Shown here piece by piece: positions 9,640-21,300 of a stretch of 64,000 nt of DNA. Where the stretch lies: NCBI GenBank assembly GCA_949130485.1, contig OX422183.1, positions 24,877,316 through 24,941,315 of the forward strand, written 5' to 3'. Positions within the stretch are counted from its first letter, which is position 1. The number at the start of each line of letters is the position of its first letter. Under the pieces are notes generated by a model, which did no database searches, was not told the DNA's origin, and worked only from the letters and a program-made list of their open reading frames with translations. The position numbers were made by a program, and so were the translations under genes. This DNA comes from Agelas oroides (taxonomy: Eukaryota > Porifera > Demospongiae > Agelasida > Agelasidae).

Positions 9640-11960
9640 ACCTGGCATCCTAGAATTTCAGGTCACTGTTAGATGTGGAAGGTTCTGTTAGAACTGCTAG
9701 ACAAGGAAGTGATGTGATGGATGCTGAGGACAGGTAGATAGATCAGGTAGTAAGTGAGTTGAGAAGATATGGTGTGGTTGTTGCTGCTCTACAATAATGT
9801 GGTGCTGACTGCTGGCAGACCAGTACCTGGGGATGGACAAGTGAAGAAGAGAGTTGAAGGTGTTGCCATTGTGCTTGCTGGACCAGCAATAAGAGCGGGG
9901 AAGGCAGGAGGAAGTGGGTGGAAAGCATGGAGCTCAAGGTTGATTACAGCTACTTTGATAACTGGAAGAGGCAGCTCTCGCCAGAGAAAGATGACTTACT
10001 CCAGCAAGCACTTTCTGCAATTCTATCAAAGAGAACTATGTGATATTGGGGGATTTCAATGCTCGGGTGGGTTCAAGATCAGTGGTGGCATGTGAGGGGC
10101 CCACATGGGTACGTATGGTGAGTTGAATGAGGCTGGAAGAGAATTACTGACCTTTCTCTCCATAAACAGAGCCACAGTGTGTTCAAGATGAGTGGTGGCA
10201 TGTGAGGGGCCCACATGGGTACGTATGGTGAGTTGAATGAGGCTGGAAGAGAATTACTGACCTTTCTCTCCAACATAAAGGGATGAGGCACAGAGAAGAA
10301 GACATGAAGGAAAGAAGTGCATCAGGGAATCCAGCGTGGGAGGAGGGGACTTGTCCCAGTGAGATCAGCAACTGTGAGGGATGAAGAGGGCGATCTTTGC
10401 AGCACCCGAGAGGTACAACAGCAGATGTGAGGAGACACTTCACAAAGATCCTGAACATTCAGAGCCAGTCTAGTGCAGCAGTGCTGGAGAGTAAATGCAG
10501 AGACCTCTGAGACCTCACATGGCCGACACACCATCAAGGGAATAGCTGGAAAAGGCTATTGAGAAGACAAAAAATGCAAAGGCTTGTGGCAACTCTGGTA
10601 TACGTCCTGAGATGGTGAAAGCAGCTATGTAGCTGTGAGGACGAGTTCCTTAATATGCTGCTGGAGCTGGTGCATAAGGTGTGGAGGGAGAGTTGTGTAC
10701 CCAAGGACTGGTCAGATGCTGTACTAGTTCTAATCCCAAAGAAGGGCGACCTTAGCTACTGTGACAATTGGAGGGGGATACCTTTGCTGGTTGTGGTGGG
10801 GAGATGGTTGTGAGAGTGCTGCAGGAGAGATTGCAAGAATTGGCTGAGGATGAGCTGTGGTTTCAGGAAGGAAAGGAGCTGTACAGATATGATAGTCACA
10901 CTGCGTCAGCTTGTAGAGAAGTCTTGGCAACATAGGGCAAAGCTGTTTGTGACCTTCATAGACCTAAAAAAAGCTTACAACTCTGTGCCTAGGAATGCAT
11001 TGTGGATGGCTTTAGGGAAGCTAGGCATGGCAGAGCAGACCATCCAGTTTATTCAATCAATTCATCAAGGCATGCAAGATAAGATCCACCTGGAAGGTAA
11101 TTTCCTAGAGGAGATGGATGTGGACAATGGCAAGGTTGCTGCATGGTACCTGTGCTATTGAACCTGTACACGTGCCTGATGATGGAATGCTGGCATGATA
11201 GGGTGGAGAGGGTTCCCGGTGTTGGTGTCAATCCCAAGTACAAGTGTGATGAGAAGTTGTTCAGGAGGTGCACCACAAATGCTATTGTGAAAAAGCTGAC
11301 GTAGTGTCTGTTTGGTGATGATGGTGCAATCCTTGCTTAAACAAGGTCAGGCACAGTAAGAACAGTATCGTCAGTTTGCAGGTACTTTGGGCGGTTTCCC
11401 TACTTTGGGTTCACCATAGCAGCATCTGGTGGAATGGATGCAGATTTAGAGAGGAAGATAGCACTGGCATTGAGAGGCTTTGGAGCACTGAGAAAAGTTG
11501 TCTTCCTGGACAGGAACCTGAGACTAGAAACAAACAGGAAGATATACTAAGCATGTGTCCTCTCTGTGCTGAATGTTGGACCCCACACCTAGGAGGTATG
11601 TGAGGTAGCTGAACCAATTCCACCACACATGTATCAGAGATACCCTACATGCCACTAACAGACAACAGTGGACACAGAATATCACAGTGTGAAGTCAGGA
11701 GATGATGGGGTGATCCTGAGACTATTGCAGAAATGATAACCAAGCACAGGTTAGAGTGGCTGGGACATCTAGCTTGCATGCTGACCACAGAATTCCCAAA
11801 TTGGCCCTGTTTGAACGGTTTGCCCAGCCTCATCCAAGGTGTGGTCCCAGGAGAAGGTGAAGAGATGTTATCAGGAAGGACATGAAGGAAGGACCTAAAG
11901 GAGATGGAGATGGACAAGTGCAAAGGCATGTAGAGCTAGACCAGAATGTAGGTCAATGTG
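9640..11960 (+). pseudogene. decayed non-LTR retrotransposon (endonuclease + reverse transcriptase remnants)
   Basis: Translated fragments in shifting frames follow the order of a LINE polyprotein. 9770-9960 gives endonuclease-like ...RVEGVAIVLAGPAIRAGKAG and WKAWSSRLITATL; 10040-10075 gives an LGDFNARVG-like site. 10735-11130 gives reverse-transcriptase blocks (PKKGDLSYCDNWRGI, GFRKERSCTDM, FVTFIDLKKAYNSVPR). 11310-11335 gives the catalytic-loop equivalent LFGDDGAILA. 11730-11900 gives the typical C-terminal HRLEWLGHL...RKDMKE tail. Stops and frameshifts separate all blocks, so it is dead. The RT and WLGH-type tail suggest an RTE/CR1-like clade, not firmly assigned. It lies 5' of the visible TatD exons, possibly inside that gene. 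9143-9640 holds no feature I can support. Confidence 0.85.
10073..10290 (+). repeat. 110-bp tandem duplication inside the dead LINE
   Basis: The segment containing GTGGTGGCATGTGAGGGGCC at 10083 recurs at 10193 with a period of 110 bp and near-perfect identity over about 100 bp. The duplication disrupts the endonuclease region of the retrotransposon. Its high identity shows that it arose late in the decay of that copy. Confidence 0.85.
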
Positions 11961-12124
11961 GGATTGGAGTGGCCTGTCAGTCCACAGGTGCAGACCACAA
12001 TCATGACATATTGGAGACTGAGCTTGAGCTTTGTTCCCCTAACGGGTTACCATAACGTAACCATTCAAATGACAGTGATTCAACAGGACATGACAAGGTA
12101 TGTGGAAGAGGGGGGGACAATACA

Positions 12125-12690
12125 TACCATAAATCGAGATAATAGGCACCCATAGAATATAAGCACCCTATGAATATAGGTACCCATTTTGATTACAATA
12201 ATCACACCGCGTTTTTATGAGCACCCATACATAAATAGGTACCCCACATGAAAAGGCACCCTTTATGCGCAAACGGAAGTGAATTTGCTGATTCTGGTTT
12301 TTGAACATGTGGCAGTGTCTATCTCCGATTGTAAGCAAGCTATTGACACAGGGTATAAGGCAAGGCCTCTTGACAAAACATATCAAGGAATTAGCAAATA
12401 AAACTCTCACGGAGTTGTTAGTTCCAAGTACTTCATGTTGGTGGGCATGGGTTGGCAACGATCGATCAAGTGCTGACTATATGTCTGGTTCTAGAAAAGC
12501 TACAAACATGGGACAGGAATAGCAGAAATAGAACCTCTAGGCCTAATATCACAACTAATCCATTCCCATACAACTGTGCGCTACCAGAATATTATACGCA
12601 TATATCAGCACCCAATGAAATAAGCACCCCACGGCTATAAGCACCCATTCTGGTTGCTAATTTTGAAAATAGGCACTGACGTTTAATATG
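12125..12690. repeat. region with recurrent TA(A/G)GCACCC motif
   Basis: About ten occurrences of (T)A(A/G)G(C/T)ACCC are spread over 12140-12265 and again over 12605-12680, with about 340 bp of unique-looking sequence between. This may be the two ends of one inserted element, whose subterminal repeats are direct, not inverted. No coding potential is visible. I cannot name the element. Confidence 0.4.
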
Positions 12691-12699
12691 GTATGCAAT

Positions 12700-14040
12700 C
12701 AACTTGGTAGTGAGTATCTTAGTGGTCAACCACAATAGCATAAGTCATTGATAGTTGCCCACTTAAGCTCACTAAGTTTATATATGTATTGTTCAGTGTA
12801 TTTTGATTGGACAAATTCTAATTAAACGTTCTGTTTCCTGTTAGCATCCTATACCTGAAATGAAGTTTCAGGCATGTAAAGAGCATCTTTGAAAAAACAA
12901 AGTAAACAGCATCCAATTGTCGCCCTTCTCTAGGTAATGTTGCCTCCAATGCATTTTTTGTGCAATTTATTGTTGCCATTGAGCTAACTATTTCGCTCAC
13001 TATTGAATCCTTGCCACCAACCCTCCCCAATAAACTTCTTCAGAGAATGGCCCTTTTTCTCACTAACAGTTTCTGGACAATTGCTATTACCTCCTTTTTG
13101 GTTTTACTATATCCTCTCCTGGATGCTTACTTTAGGGTAGTTCCTGGTCCTCCTATTCAGTCAGATAGGATAGAGGGCCAGATTTAGCCCAACGTTCTAC
13201 TTGACCAGATACGCGGTCTCTCAGCGTTACAAGAAATGTCACTCAGAACATGAGACATTTGTGTGTTTTTTTTTTTTGAGAGTATGGCAATGAGACTACT
13301 TTGGGAGTACACTTCGACAGATTGCACTGTACATGATTCAGTTTGCAATAGCAGTTTTCTCTGAAAATAGTCTATGTATGCTAGAGTTCAGCATTCTTGT
13401 TAAAATGTTGCACAACTTCTTTGGACACAATACAAACTATGTGATTTCTCTGGTGTTTTGTTTTGCTGCATGCCTTCCAGCAACTGTTCTGCATGACTTG
13501 CTAAGGGACAAGTTTCTTGGCACTCCAAAGTTCCTGATTCATATCCACCTTTTACAGCCTCATATACTCCAATCATCGACTAGTTCATCCACAGCTTTAG
13601 TTTTTGGGGTGCAGCTACCCACTACTGGAATAGTCTAGCTCTTCATTTCTCCCAACCTTCCCTTGCTGCATCAGCTTGCTTATGCTTCCCTGGAATGTCC
13701 AAACTTCTCAAACACTGTCCTCACAATTAATAGTACTACATTTTGTGGCACGTGGCGGGAACCGTGAACTAGAATGTTTACACTTAAGTCAGTGTTCCAT
13801 ACAATTGATGAATTCGGGGGGTCAGCAGTAGGTAGTGGGCGTAAATTGATGACTTACGCTACACAAAAGTGAAAGAGCAGTGAAATTAGTGAAGACGTTG
13901 GATCATTATTGGTGTGAGTGATGTCAAGTTGATGCACCTTGGACATGAGGACAATGAAGGGGAGGGGGTATATTAATAGTGTACTAAACATTTCCCAAGG
14001 CTTAATTGCTTGTCGTCATTACATAATCAAGACTACTCGA
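12700..14040. other. gene-poor stretch, possible LINE 3' remnant
   Basis: I see no supported gene here. On the plus strand near 13590-13720 the frames give ...WNSL and similar fragments, reminiscent of the C-terminal end of LINE ORF2 proteins, but they are too broken to call. A short poly-T tract lies near 13267. Confidence 0.25.
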
Positions 14041-14041
14041 C

Positions 14042-14683
14042 TTAAGGGTGGTCAGACATAACAACGGAAGTGATTACAAAGTATGCAATTAACAGTTATG
14101 ATTGCTTGCTTGGGTACTAACCGCAAAACCATTCAAGTTCACCACTGCACTGCAAGTCAGGGTGGGGCTGCTAGTGCATCAAAGCATGCGGTTCTCAAAA
14201 TTGCGCATACAAGTACGAGGAAATGAGAAAAGCGCATAACTCTGTAAAACTTGAAGTACGCTCATTGGAATGGGACGATACTTGCTGTGTGATATACGCA
14301 TGAGATACTCTTGACCGTAAAAGTTTTCTGAAATTAAACACTCCAAAATGTTAAAACTCATGCATAACTTGCGATGTCGCAGTAATTTCGCAAAAAGGGC
14401 TCTGTTATTGGATTCCTCTCGCCAAAATAGCCCTAGAAGGCCCTGTTTCACGAAGGTAGGTGACTTCATTGGAGACTTTTATCAACAAGTAAGTCGAAAT
14501 TTTGTCGCCTTGCCATGTCTCCTGTGGAAAAGGTAGACCTATCATTATTATGGAAGTATATCAGTCTGTGCACGTACACTGTAATGCAAAAAACTGCGTG
14601 TTCATAGCTGCTATACTTTCCGAGTTACATGCCCCATGGCAACCTGTGATGCAAGGTTATATAATAGGTCTGACCACCCTTAA
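14042..14683. mobile_element. piggyBac-like MITE flanked by TTAA
   Basis: The element spans 14046-14679 (634 bp) with inverted ends GGGTGGTCAGAC / GTCTGACCACCC. It is bounded on both sides by TTAA (14042-14045 and 14680-14683), the target duplication diagnostic of the piggyBac superfamily. No transposase is encoded, and short ORFs inside show no domain. 14684-15264 holds nothing supported. Confidence 0.85.
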
Positions 14684-15264
14684 CTTTTGCGTGCTGATCT
14701 AGGTAATGAGCTCTCTTTTATGTGGCATTTGGTTCACTAGTTAACAGGCTGCACTCTTGGGTTGCAAATGAGGATGGGTTGAGTAGTCTGCCTACCCATT
14801 CTTGCACAGGTGTATACTTGGTTATCGTATAATAACTATTGAAGGTACCAGCACACACAATGGGTCACACGGTATGCCCGCCATGTGGTGGATCATGAGA
14901 TCCTCCTTGCGGCAGAAATAATCACTCAGCCAGCAATAGCAAACTGCATAATGAGTTCTCCCTCCCTCCTCATTCCTAGCATCTCGTACAGGGAGGAACT
15001 GTGGTCATCACATAACCCAGCAACTGCATAATCCTTACCTGCTAATCAGCAGTTATATGTTTACTATAGCTAATGGGCGTGGCTTACTATACTGGTACAC
15101 CTCCTGCACATTGCACACCAATGATGGAATATTACATATTACTGTTGATGTGGCATCTCACTCACCAGCCACTTCAGCCGCTGTCCTATTTTACCCCACT
15201 ACCAGCAGTCAAAGTGTTTACCTGCCATTCGCTAGCTATCGCACCACAAGTGGCTGGCTGTCAC

Positions 15265-15525
15265 ATAATGCCTGCCAGTTGCTGGCAATTGCATTTGCAT
15301 CATCATGCCTGCCAGTAGCCCACTAGCCCATTTGCATCATCATACCAATTTGCGGCCATTGCATTAGCATCATTCCAGCCAGTTGCTGGCTATTGCATCG
15401 CATCATCACTTTGCCAGTTCCTGGCATTGCATCACCACCCAGCCAGTTCCTGGCACTGCGTCACCACCCAGCCAGTTGCTGGCTACGTTGCATTTGAATC
15501 ATCACACCACCCCACATGTTACTGG
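15265..15525. repeat. degenerate minisatellite (GCCAGTTGCTGGC unit)
   Basis: Five to seven imperfect units of about 35-40 bp, built around the palindrome-like GCCAGTTGCTGGC followed by (A/T)TTGCATCATCA. Units near the right end are C-rich (CATCACCACCCAGCCAGTTC). Nothing else is supported between 15526 and 16369. Confidence 0.65.
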
Positions 15526-16369
15526 CAGTAACATGAAGTAAGGCGCATAAGCTTGCTGGAGCATCAGGCCCAGTAACTGATCATAACTACTGGGTGTATA
15601 ACAATTGACAGTTAGCCACAACTCACACGAATAAGTTGGCACAAATCTGCCTGTTGCCTGCTAGTAAACGACTTGCTGGCCAGCCAGCTTGCAAACCCAA
15701 CCACAGGTCCATCCTTGCTTGGTCCCAAAATACTTTGCAAGTGTTAAGGCATTATAAACCCTCTAAAATGAGTGCTGTTAATGAGATAATGTTGTAGCAG
15801 AGCCAGAGGCAGCTTTTTTAGACTGGTACGGCCATGTACATGGTGATGATACATAAGCATGCACCATCTAGGGCCCCCCAGGGAAATGTTTAAAATTAGG
15901 TGCTCTGAGATCACTTCTGAGGCCATGTTTGGGCCAATGCTATACTCCTGTTAGTTACTGCAGCTACATAGGCACGTGAAGCCAAGCTGCCTAACATTTT
16001 TGTCTCAAATGTGAAGTGAGTTAGCTGAAAAACTTGATCTGGCCTCATTTTTGAAGGTTGCCATCATGCACAGGCCTGCAACCTTGAATTTTGTGCATGT
16101 TAGCTCTGCCCCCATTTCACACGCTGGTCTCGCGCCCGAATCATGTGAAAATCGAGAAAGCCTCATGTCCTCTCATCGCAATTTTGGACACTCGGAGCCT
16201 CGAAAACGTTCTGAGAAAGCTTTGTCATGCTTTGGCCGTTTGAAGCTATGTTGCTTCATACCCAGGTGAAGCTACTCACCGTAAAATCCGAGCGACACCA
16301 TTTTTTGTCCCTCAAAAACCTCATACCAGTGCCACTGGCTGTGTAGTAAGCATTTAGGCCAAGGCAAAC

Positions 16370-16934
16370 TACCGTACTCACTCGACATTATGCCCCCCCT
16401 TTTTGCCGATTAGATTTAGCTACAAGTATGGGGGGGGGCTTATAATTGAATAACGGTAATTAGTCTCGTTTATACGCCCCCTTTCCTCGCTGTGGAACGT
16501 GCGAGGGAAACAGTGATGGCAGAATTGTCCGTCACCGTCTCGTGCGGCTTGCAATGAAGCTCGTAGTGGCTCAGTTCTGCAGGGCAAAGGATCATGAAAT
16601 TATCAATGAAGGCGCAGAGTGTGTGCGGTCAGAAAATGCGATGCAGTTTTCGTACCACCACCAGCTACCTACGAGCCTGCCGCCGCGTAGCCAATCGCTT
16701 GGTCGGTGTATCGCTGGCCAGTAGGTAGCTAGACTTTATATAGGGTAGTACGGTGAGTTCTAACCTTCCTCTCATTCGTTGGAGTCGCAGAGTTCTTCCG
16801 TTCTTATTAAATTTTCCATGTATGGCCGAGGGGGGCTTAAATTGGAGATAAATATACCTCCACAGCAAATTTATGCAAATAGTAAGGGGGGGGCTTATAA
16901 TCGAAGGGGGCGTAATGTCGAGTGAGTACAGTAC
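16370..16934. mobile_element. about 560-bp TIR element
   Basis: The ends TAC(C)GTACTCACTCGACATTA on the left and the complement of TACTGTACTCACTCGACATTAC on the right are inverted. Each is followed by a C- or G-tract (ATGCCCCCCC / GGGGGCGTAAT). A second inner pair, GGGGGGGCTTATAAT(T/C)GA, occurs near 16430 and 16885 as direct copies. There is no transposase; it is a non-autonomous DNA element. Confidence 0.7.
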
Positions 16935-17343
16935 GTTTATTGTTTGCATCAGCCACTTACTTGATTTGCGTGCAGGCGGGCGGTCATTATTCATTATACA
17001 TTACTAGCAAATGCTATTTAAGGTGGCAGCGGAAGTCTCTCGGTGGAGGTTAACGAAAACATAAACTTGGGTTACAGTCAGGACCAGGGTTACTCCTAGT
17101 TTCAGGGTTAGGGTTTGCTTTAGGGTTTTAGTGGCTTATTAATATATTCATGACCCAAAATTGCCACTCGGTGGACGCATCTACATGCTCACTGTAGGTA
17201 GCGTCCTAACCACCAATGTATCTCAAATCAGTCTGTGCCAGCTTTTGTTCAGAGCTACTCTCAAAGTCAGGCTAGACTCATGTTTGTCACTACCCTTGGA
17301 ATGGACAACTTTGACTGCACCAAAGTGAATGCACATTTAAAAA

Positions 17344-18083
17344 AATTCACAGCCTGTCTACGGGAGTGGCTCATTCACAAGTGGAAGCAAGGAGGGACAA
17401 AAAATGGTGTCGCTCGGATTTTGGAAGCAAGCATTACTAGCCCCACCTCTCCCCCTTATGTCGCTGTTCCACACACAACCACTCTTCAGCTTTCTTGTCT
17501 ACTGCAGCATAGTACCAATGATATATTGCGCATTCTAGTTAAAGCCCAGCCCAGCACTCGAAGCACCGGGCCACGGTCACCTATTAGGCTTGGCATACAA
17601 TCGCAAGACCTGGGCCTACCCAATGAGTACAGTCTTGGCCACTGTGGCCTTTCTGCTGCTTCTAGACACAAGCTTGCTTTCACAAGCAGGCATTACGCAC
17701 TACTCACAGCTACTGACACTACAGCACTCTACTAAACTCCTTCTTCTTTTTTTTTGGGCATACAATCGCAAGACCTGGGCCTACCTAGACCTCGACCTAG
17801 TGTCAGTAGCTGTGAGTAGTGCGTAATGCCTGCTTGTGAAAGCAAGCTTGTGTCTGGCCACAGTGGCCAAGACTGAACTCATTGGGTAGGCCCAGGTCTT
17901 GCGATCGTATGCCAAGCCTAGTAGGTGACCGTGGCCAGGTGCTTCGAGTGCTGGGCTGGGAGAGTGATTGTGTGTGGAACAGAGCCGTGAGTTGTTTGTT
18001 TAACGACATAAGGGGGAGAGGTGGGGCTAGTAATGCTTGCTTCCACTCGTGAATGAGCCCCTCCCGTAGACAAGCTGTGAATT
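17344..18083. mobile_element. fold-back element with about 300-bp arms
   Basis: The arms 17346-17720 and about 17790-18081 are imperfect inverted copies (for example TTCACAGC(C/T)TGTCTACGGGAG, GCAAGCATTACTAGCCCCAC, and GCTTGCTTTCACAAGCAGGC with their complements). The loop is short, about 70 bp, and contains an extra direct copy of a 28-bp stretch (GCATACAATCGCAAGACCTG...) also found at 17590. A 31-bp inverted match to 16280-16311 links it to the sequence left of the 16370 element. The 166-residue plus-strand ORF across the left arm is mirrored by the right arm, and I do not call it a gene. Confidence 0.7.
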
Positions 18084-18203
18084 ATTTTAAAGTCGATTTA
18101 AGCTTATCTTCAAAGTTCCGACCACCACATGAGGGGTTCCGCTAGGCCACATCTTAACTAACTTAATTATAAACTGATTATTGGATGCCAATGCCAACAG
18201 GAA

Positions 18204-18383
18204 ATGGGGAAAATCCCCAATTTTATGGACAGTGAACGGATGAAGACTCCCAAAACTGACTGCCTGCTAAAGCTTAAGAAGGCAAAGAAGTCCATCAGTT
18301 TGGATTCCAGGTTTGTCGACCTTGAAAATGCAGGATTCCCTGTCACCTTAAGATCAGCGAATCTACAGCCCTATGGCTATTAA
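18204..18383 (+). other. 59-codon open frame, tail-to-tail with the RRM gene
   Basis: It starts at ATG 18204, six bases after an acceptor-like ccaacag, and reads MGKIPNFMDSERMKTPKTDC...; the stop overlaps the stop of the minus-strand RRM gene (18380-18382 versus 18381-18383). Its composition (Lys-rich, low in rare patterns) looks protein-like, but no family is recognised and no upstream partner exon was found. It could be a final exon, a fragment or chance. Confidence 0.2.
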
Positions 18384-21300
18384 GGGCGTGTCAATGTTTG
18401 GAAGGCGATAATGACAGTTAAGATGGCAGGTCTCAAATGAAGCAGGCGCTGATGCAAAACAATAAATCCAGTCTGCCTGGCCTTACTGGGAATAGAAAGT
18501 AATTCTAACACTTTGAGCCCACCTTTTTTTGGTCTGTTATACATGACAGACACAGAGGCACCCTTTGATGGATCCTTCTGCCACCTGCTTGGCTTGCTTT
18601 GGTCACTCTGCCTTGCTAGCGCCACTGCAGGGAAGTATGAAGGGAGAAATGTACCTAAAACCTTTGAAAAAGAAAGAATGGTCTAGTTGATTGACTATTA
18701 TTATAAATTAACTTGTGTGCAGTTGGGTTGTAACTTGCTAGACTAAGGAGAAAAGTAGCCAGGCATTGTATATACGTGGCTCTGTGTGTGTGTGTGTGTG
18801 CATGCGTGTGTGTGCGCATGCAGGTGTGTGTGTGTCTATGTTGTGTGTGTCTGTGTGTGTGCATGTATCGGTCTGTCTGTCTGTCTGAGTGAGCATGTGG
18901 GGAAGAAAGAATATGGGTCATTCCATGTCAAATCAGCACAAAAATTACCTGACCCTCACGGATTTGGACGAAACTTGGTTCTTACATAGTGCCTCTTGAG
19001 ACATTCACCCACAGTCAGTTATATGTTGTATGGCTTCAGAGTTAGAGCCAGCCAAAAAGTTGCCAAATTTCAGCTTACCCCTTGGTACTTACCAACCATA
19101 ACTTTGAGCATGGGTAACATTATAACCTACAATTTGAACCAATTGTAGCTCATAAACTTCTCTTTCATTTGGTATAATTACCATAAGGTTTGGGTCAAAG
19201 GTCATCCTAGTGTACTTTGACCTTTGCTCTCTCATAAACTGGTGTTTTGATTTGAATCTAAATGTTCTTTGGGGCCTTCTCTTTAAATCTAGTAAAATTG
19301 GTTTAGGGATTGCCATGGGATTCGGAGGTACTTGACAAAATGTAATGGCAGTTAGGGGAGATATGCAAGTATCAACCCCATACGTACCTGATACGGGTGC
19401 ATTTTGATCAGTATGACCTTTGTAAACACGACATGACAAAGTAGACATGATTACTCCTAAATTGATATAGCTGGTAGATCAATTTAGGAGTAATCATGCC
19501 TACTTTGTCATAAGTACCAAGGGGTAAGCCGAAGTTTGGTAACAAGTTGACTTTTCGGCTGGCTCTAACTCTGAAGCCATACAAATATAATGCTGAAACT
19601 GACTATGGGTGAATTTTTTAAGAGATGCTATGTAAGAACCAAGTTTCGTCCAAATCCGTGAGGATCAGGTAATTTTTGGGTTGATTTGACATGGAATGAT
19701 CCATATACACAGCCAACTCCTAACCTTTAATGTTTCTCCCTCCTAGGATGGCCCCATTGCACTGGAGCACTTCTTCCACACTGTCCACAGGCACATTCAC
19801 AAATGCAAACCCAAGCTTTCTTGCAGGGTTGTCCCTGGCTGTAGCCAGTTCAACAGTGGAATGCTCACTACTGAGACGAAGGAACTTGAGCACTTCGGCC
19901 ACTGTACATGAGTAGGGGAGGTTTCCTAAAAATAAAAAAAAGTAGAATTAAAATGAAACGTCGTCTATAATTATTAAACTGTTGTTGCGTGTACTTCATC
20001 AATTTAATTCTACATGATCATTTCATTCCATTTTGTATGGCTTTAAATGATGGATGAAGTGTGAAAAAATGGGTGCTGCATGGCCTCGTTCCTAGGGCCC
20101 CACCCACTTTTTCATAGTTTGCAGTATGGAAAGCAGTGAAAAGGGGGGACCTTTGTATTGCACATGATGTCGGACACCTAGACAGACAAGAGTTACTTTT
20201 GGACCCAGACTGTTCCATGCTTGTTATCAGTCCACGAGTCTCAAGCTATATAGTTCTTGCTTCTAACACCTTTCTAATCTAGAATATTGACTGATTCAGA
20301 GAGTATAATAAAATGCCAAGACTGTTGTAATAACCTACTACTAGAATGTGGGTTTGGTTGCAATCAATATAATATCTGGGTACAAGAACGAGACTTTAGA
20401 GAAACTGAGAGACTAGAGAGAGACTACAGAGAGACTGAGAGACTAGAGATAGACTACAGAGAGACTATATACAGAGGGACTGATAACCCAGACTTATAAA
20501 TACTCATGAATACATGCATACATAACTAAATATAGAACAGTGACAATAGAACAGTGACATCACTAGAACTGTTGCACTGAGAAATTACATATTAATGATG
20601 ATTGAAATTGTTGCAAAGTTTTTCAGATTGGTTGTCCGACAAAATATGAAATCTGCAAGTTGTGCGTTGCGACTTCAAGAGTTCCATCACAAACAGGTAC
20701 AATTTGCCCACTGATGCCTCACAGATGCTACACTTTGTGCGACTCAGAATCCACACCTCACGCAAATGAAACCGGCAATCTTGCGCATGCGTGAACAGAT
20801 TTCAAATTGTCTCGAACAACTGACCCAAAAACCTCTGTATAAGTGGGTTTTTTTCTTTTTACTACATATTTATTGTCGACACGTGCATGTGATAGGTCAC
20901 ATTTGACTTCACCAACTACGTATCTCTATCTTATCTCTATACCCCTACACAACACAAACGTCACCAGGGCTCCTGCTATTATTTGCACTGTAAGTAAAAG
21001 AAATGTGGTGGGAGAACCATAGTCAGACCCATACCTGACCTGTCCCCACTGCAAAATTATTGCAGCTTCAATCAGATTGCAGAAGAATGTGATTAGGATA
21101 TCCAGTTGATTATATCATGGCTTTGAGATTGAAGCACAAAGGCTGCAACTAGCCACTTTTTAGCTACTCTAATTAGAAACAAGAACAGTGAAAGATAGTA
21201 AAGTATGTTCCTACAAGAGCGTAATGGCATCGCTGTTCTTCCCACGGGCTAAGAGGAATGTCTCTTCTTTTCCATTGCATCAGCCCTGGAGTGCACATCC

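Noticed and set aside
13333-13638. 101-residue plus-strand ORF with hydrophobic runs
   Set aside because: No splice or homology support; the neighbourhood looks like a LINE 3' remnant.
17099-17130. GGGTTAGGGTTTGCTTTAGGG, telomere-like
   Set aside because: Only two or three imperfect TTAGGG units; too short to call an interstitial telomeric repeat.
17235-17735. 166-residue plus-strand ORF
   Set aside because: It covers one arm of a fold-back element, with an ORF of similar content on the opposite arm; no conserved domain.
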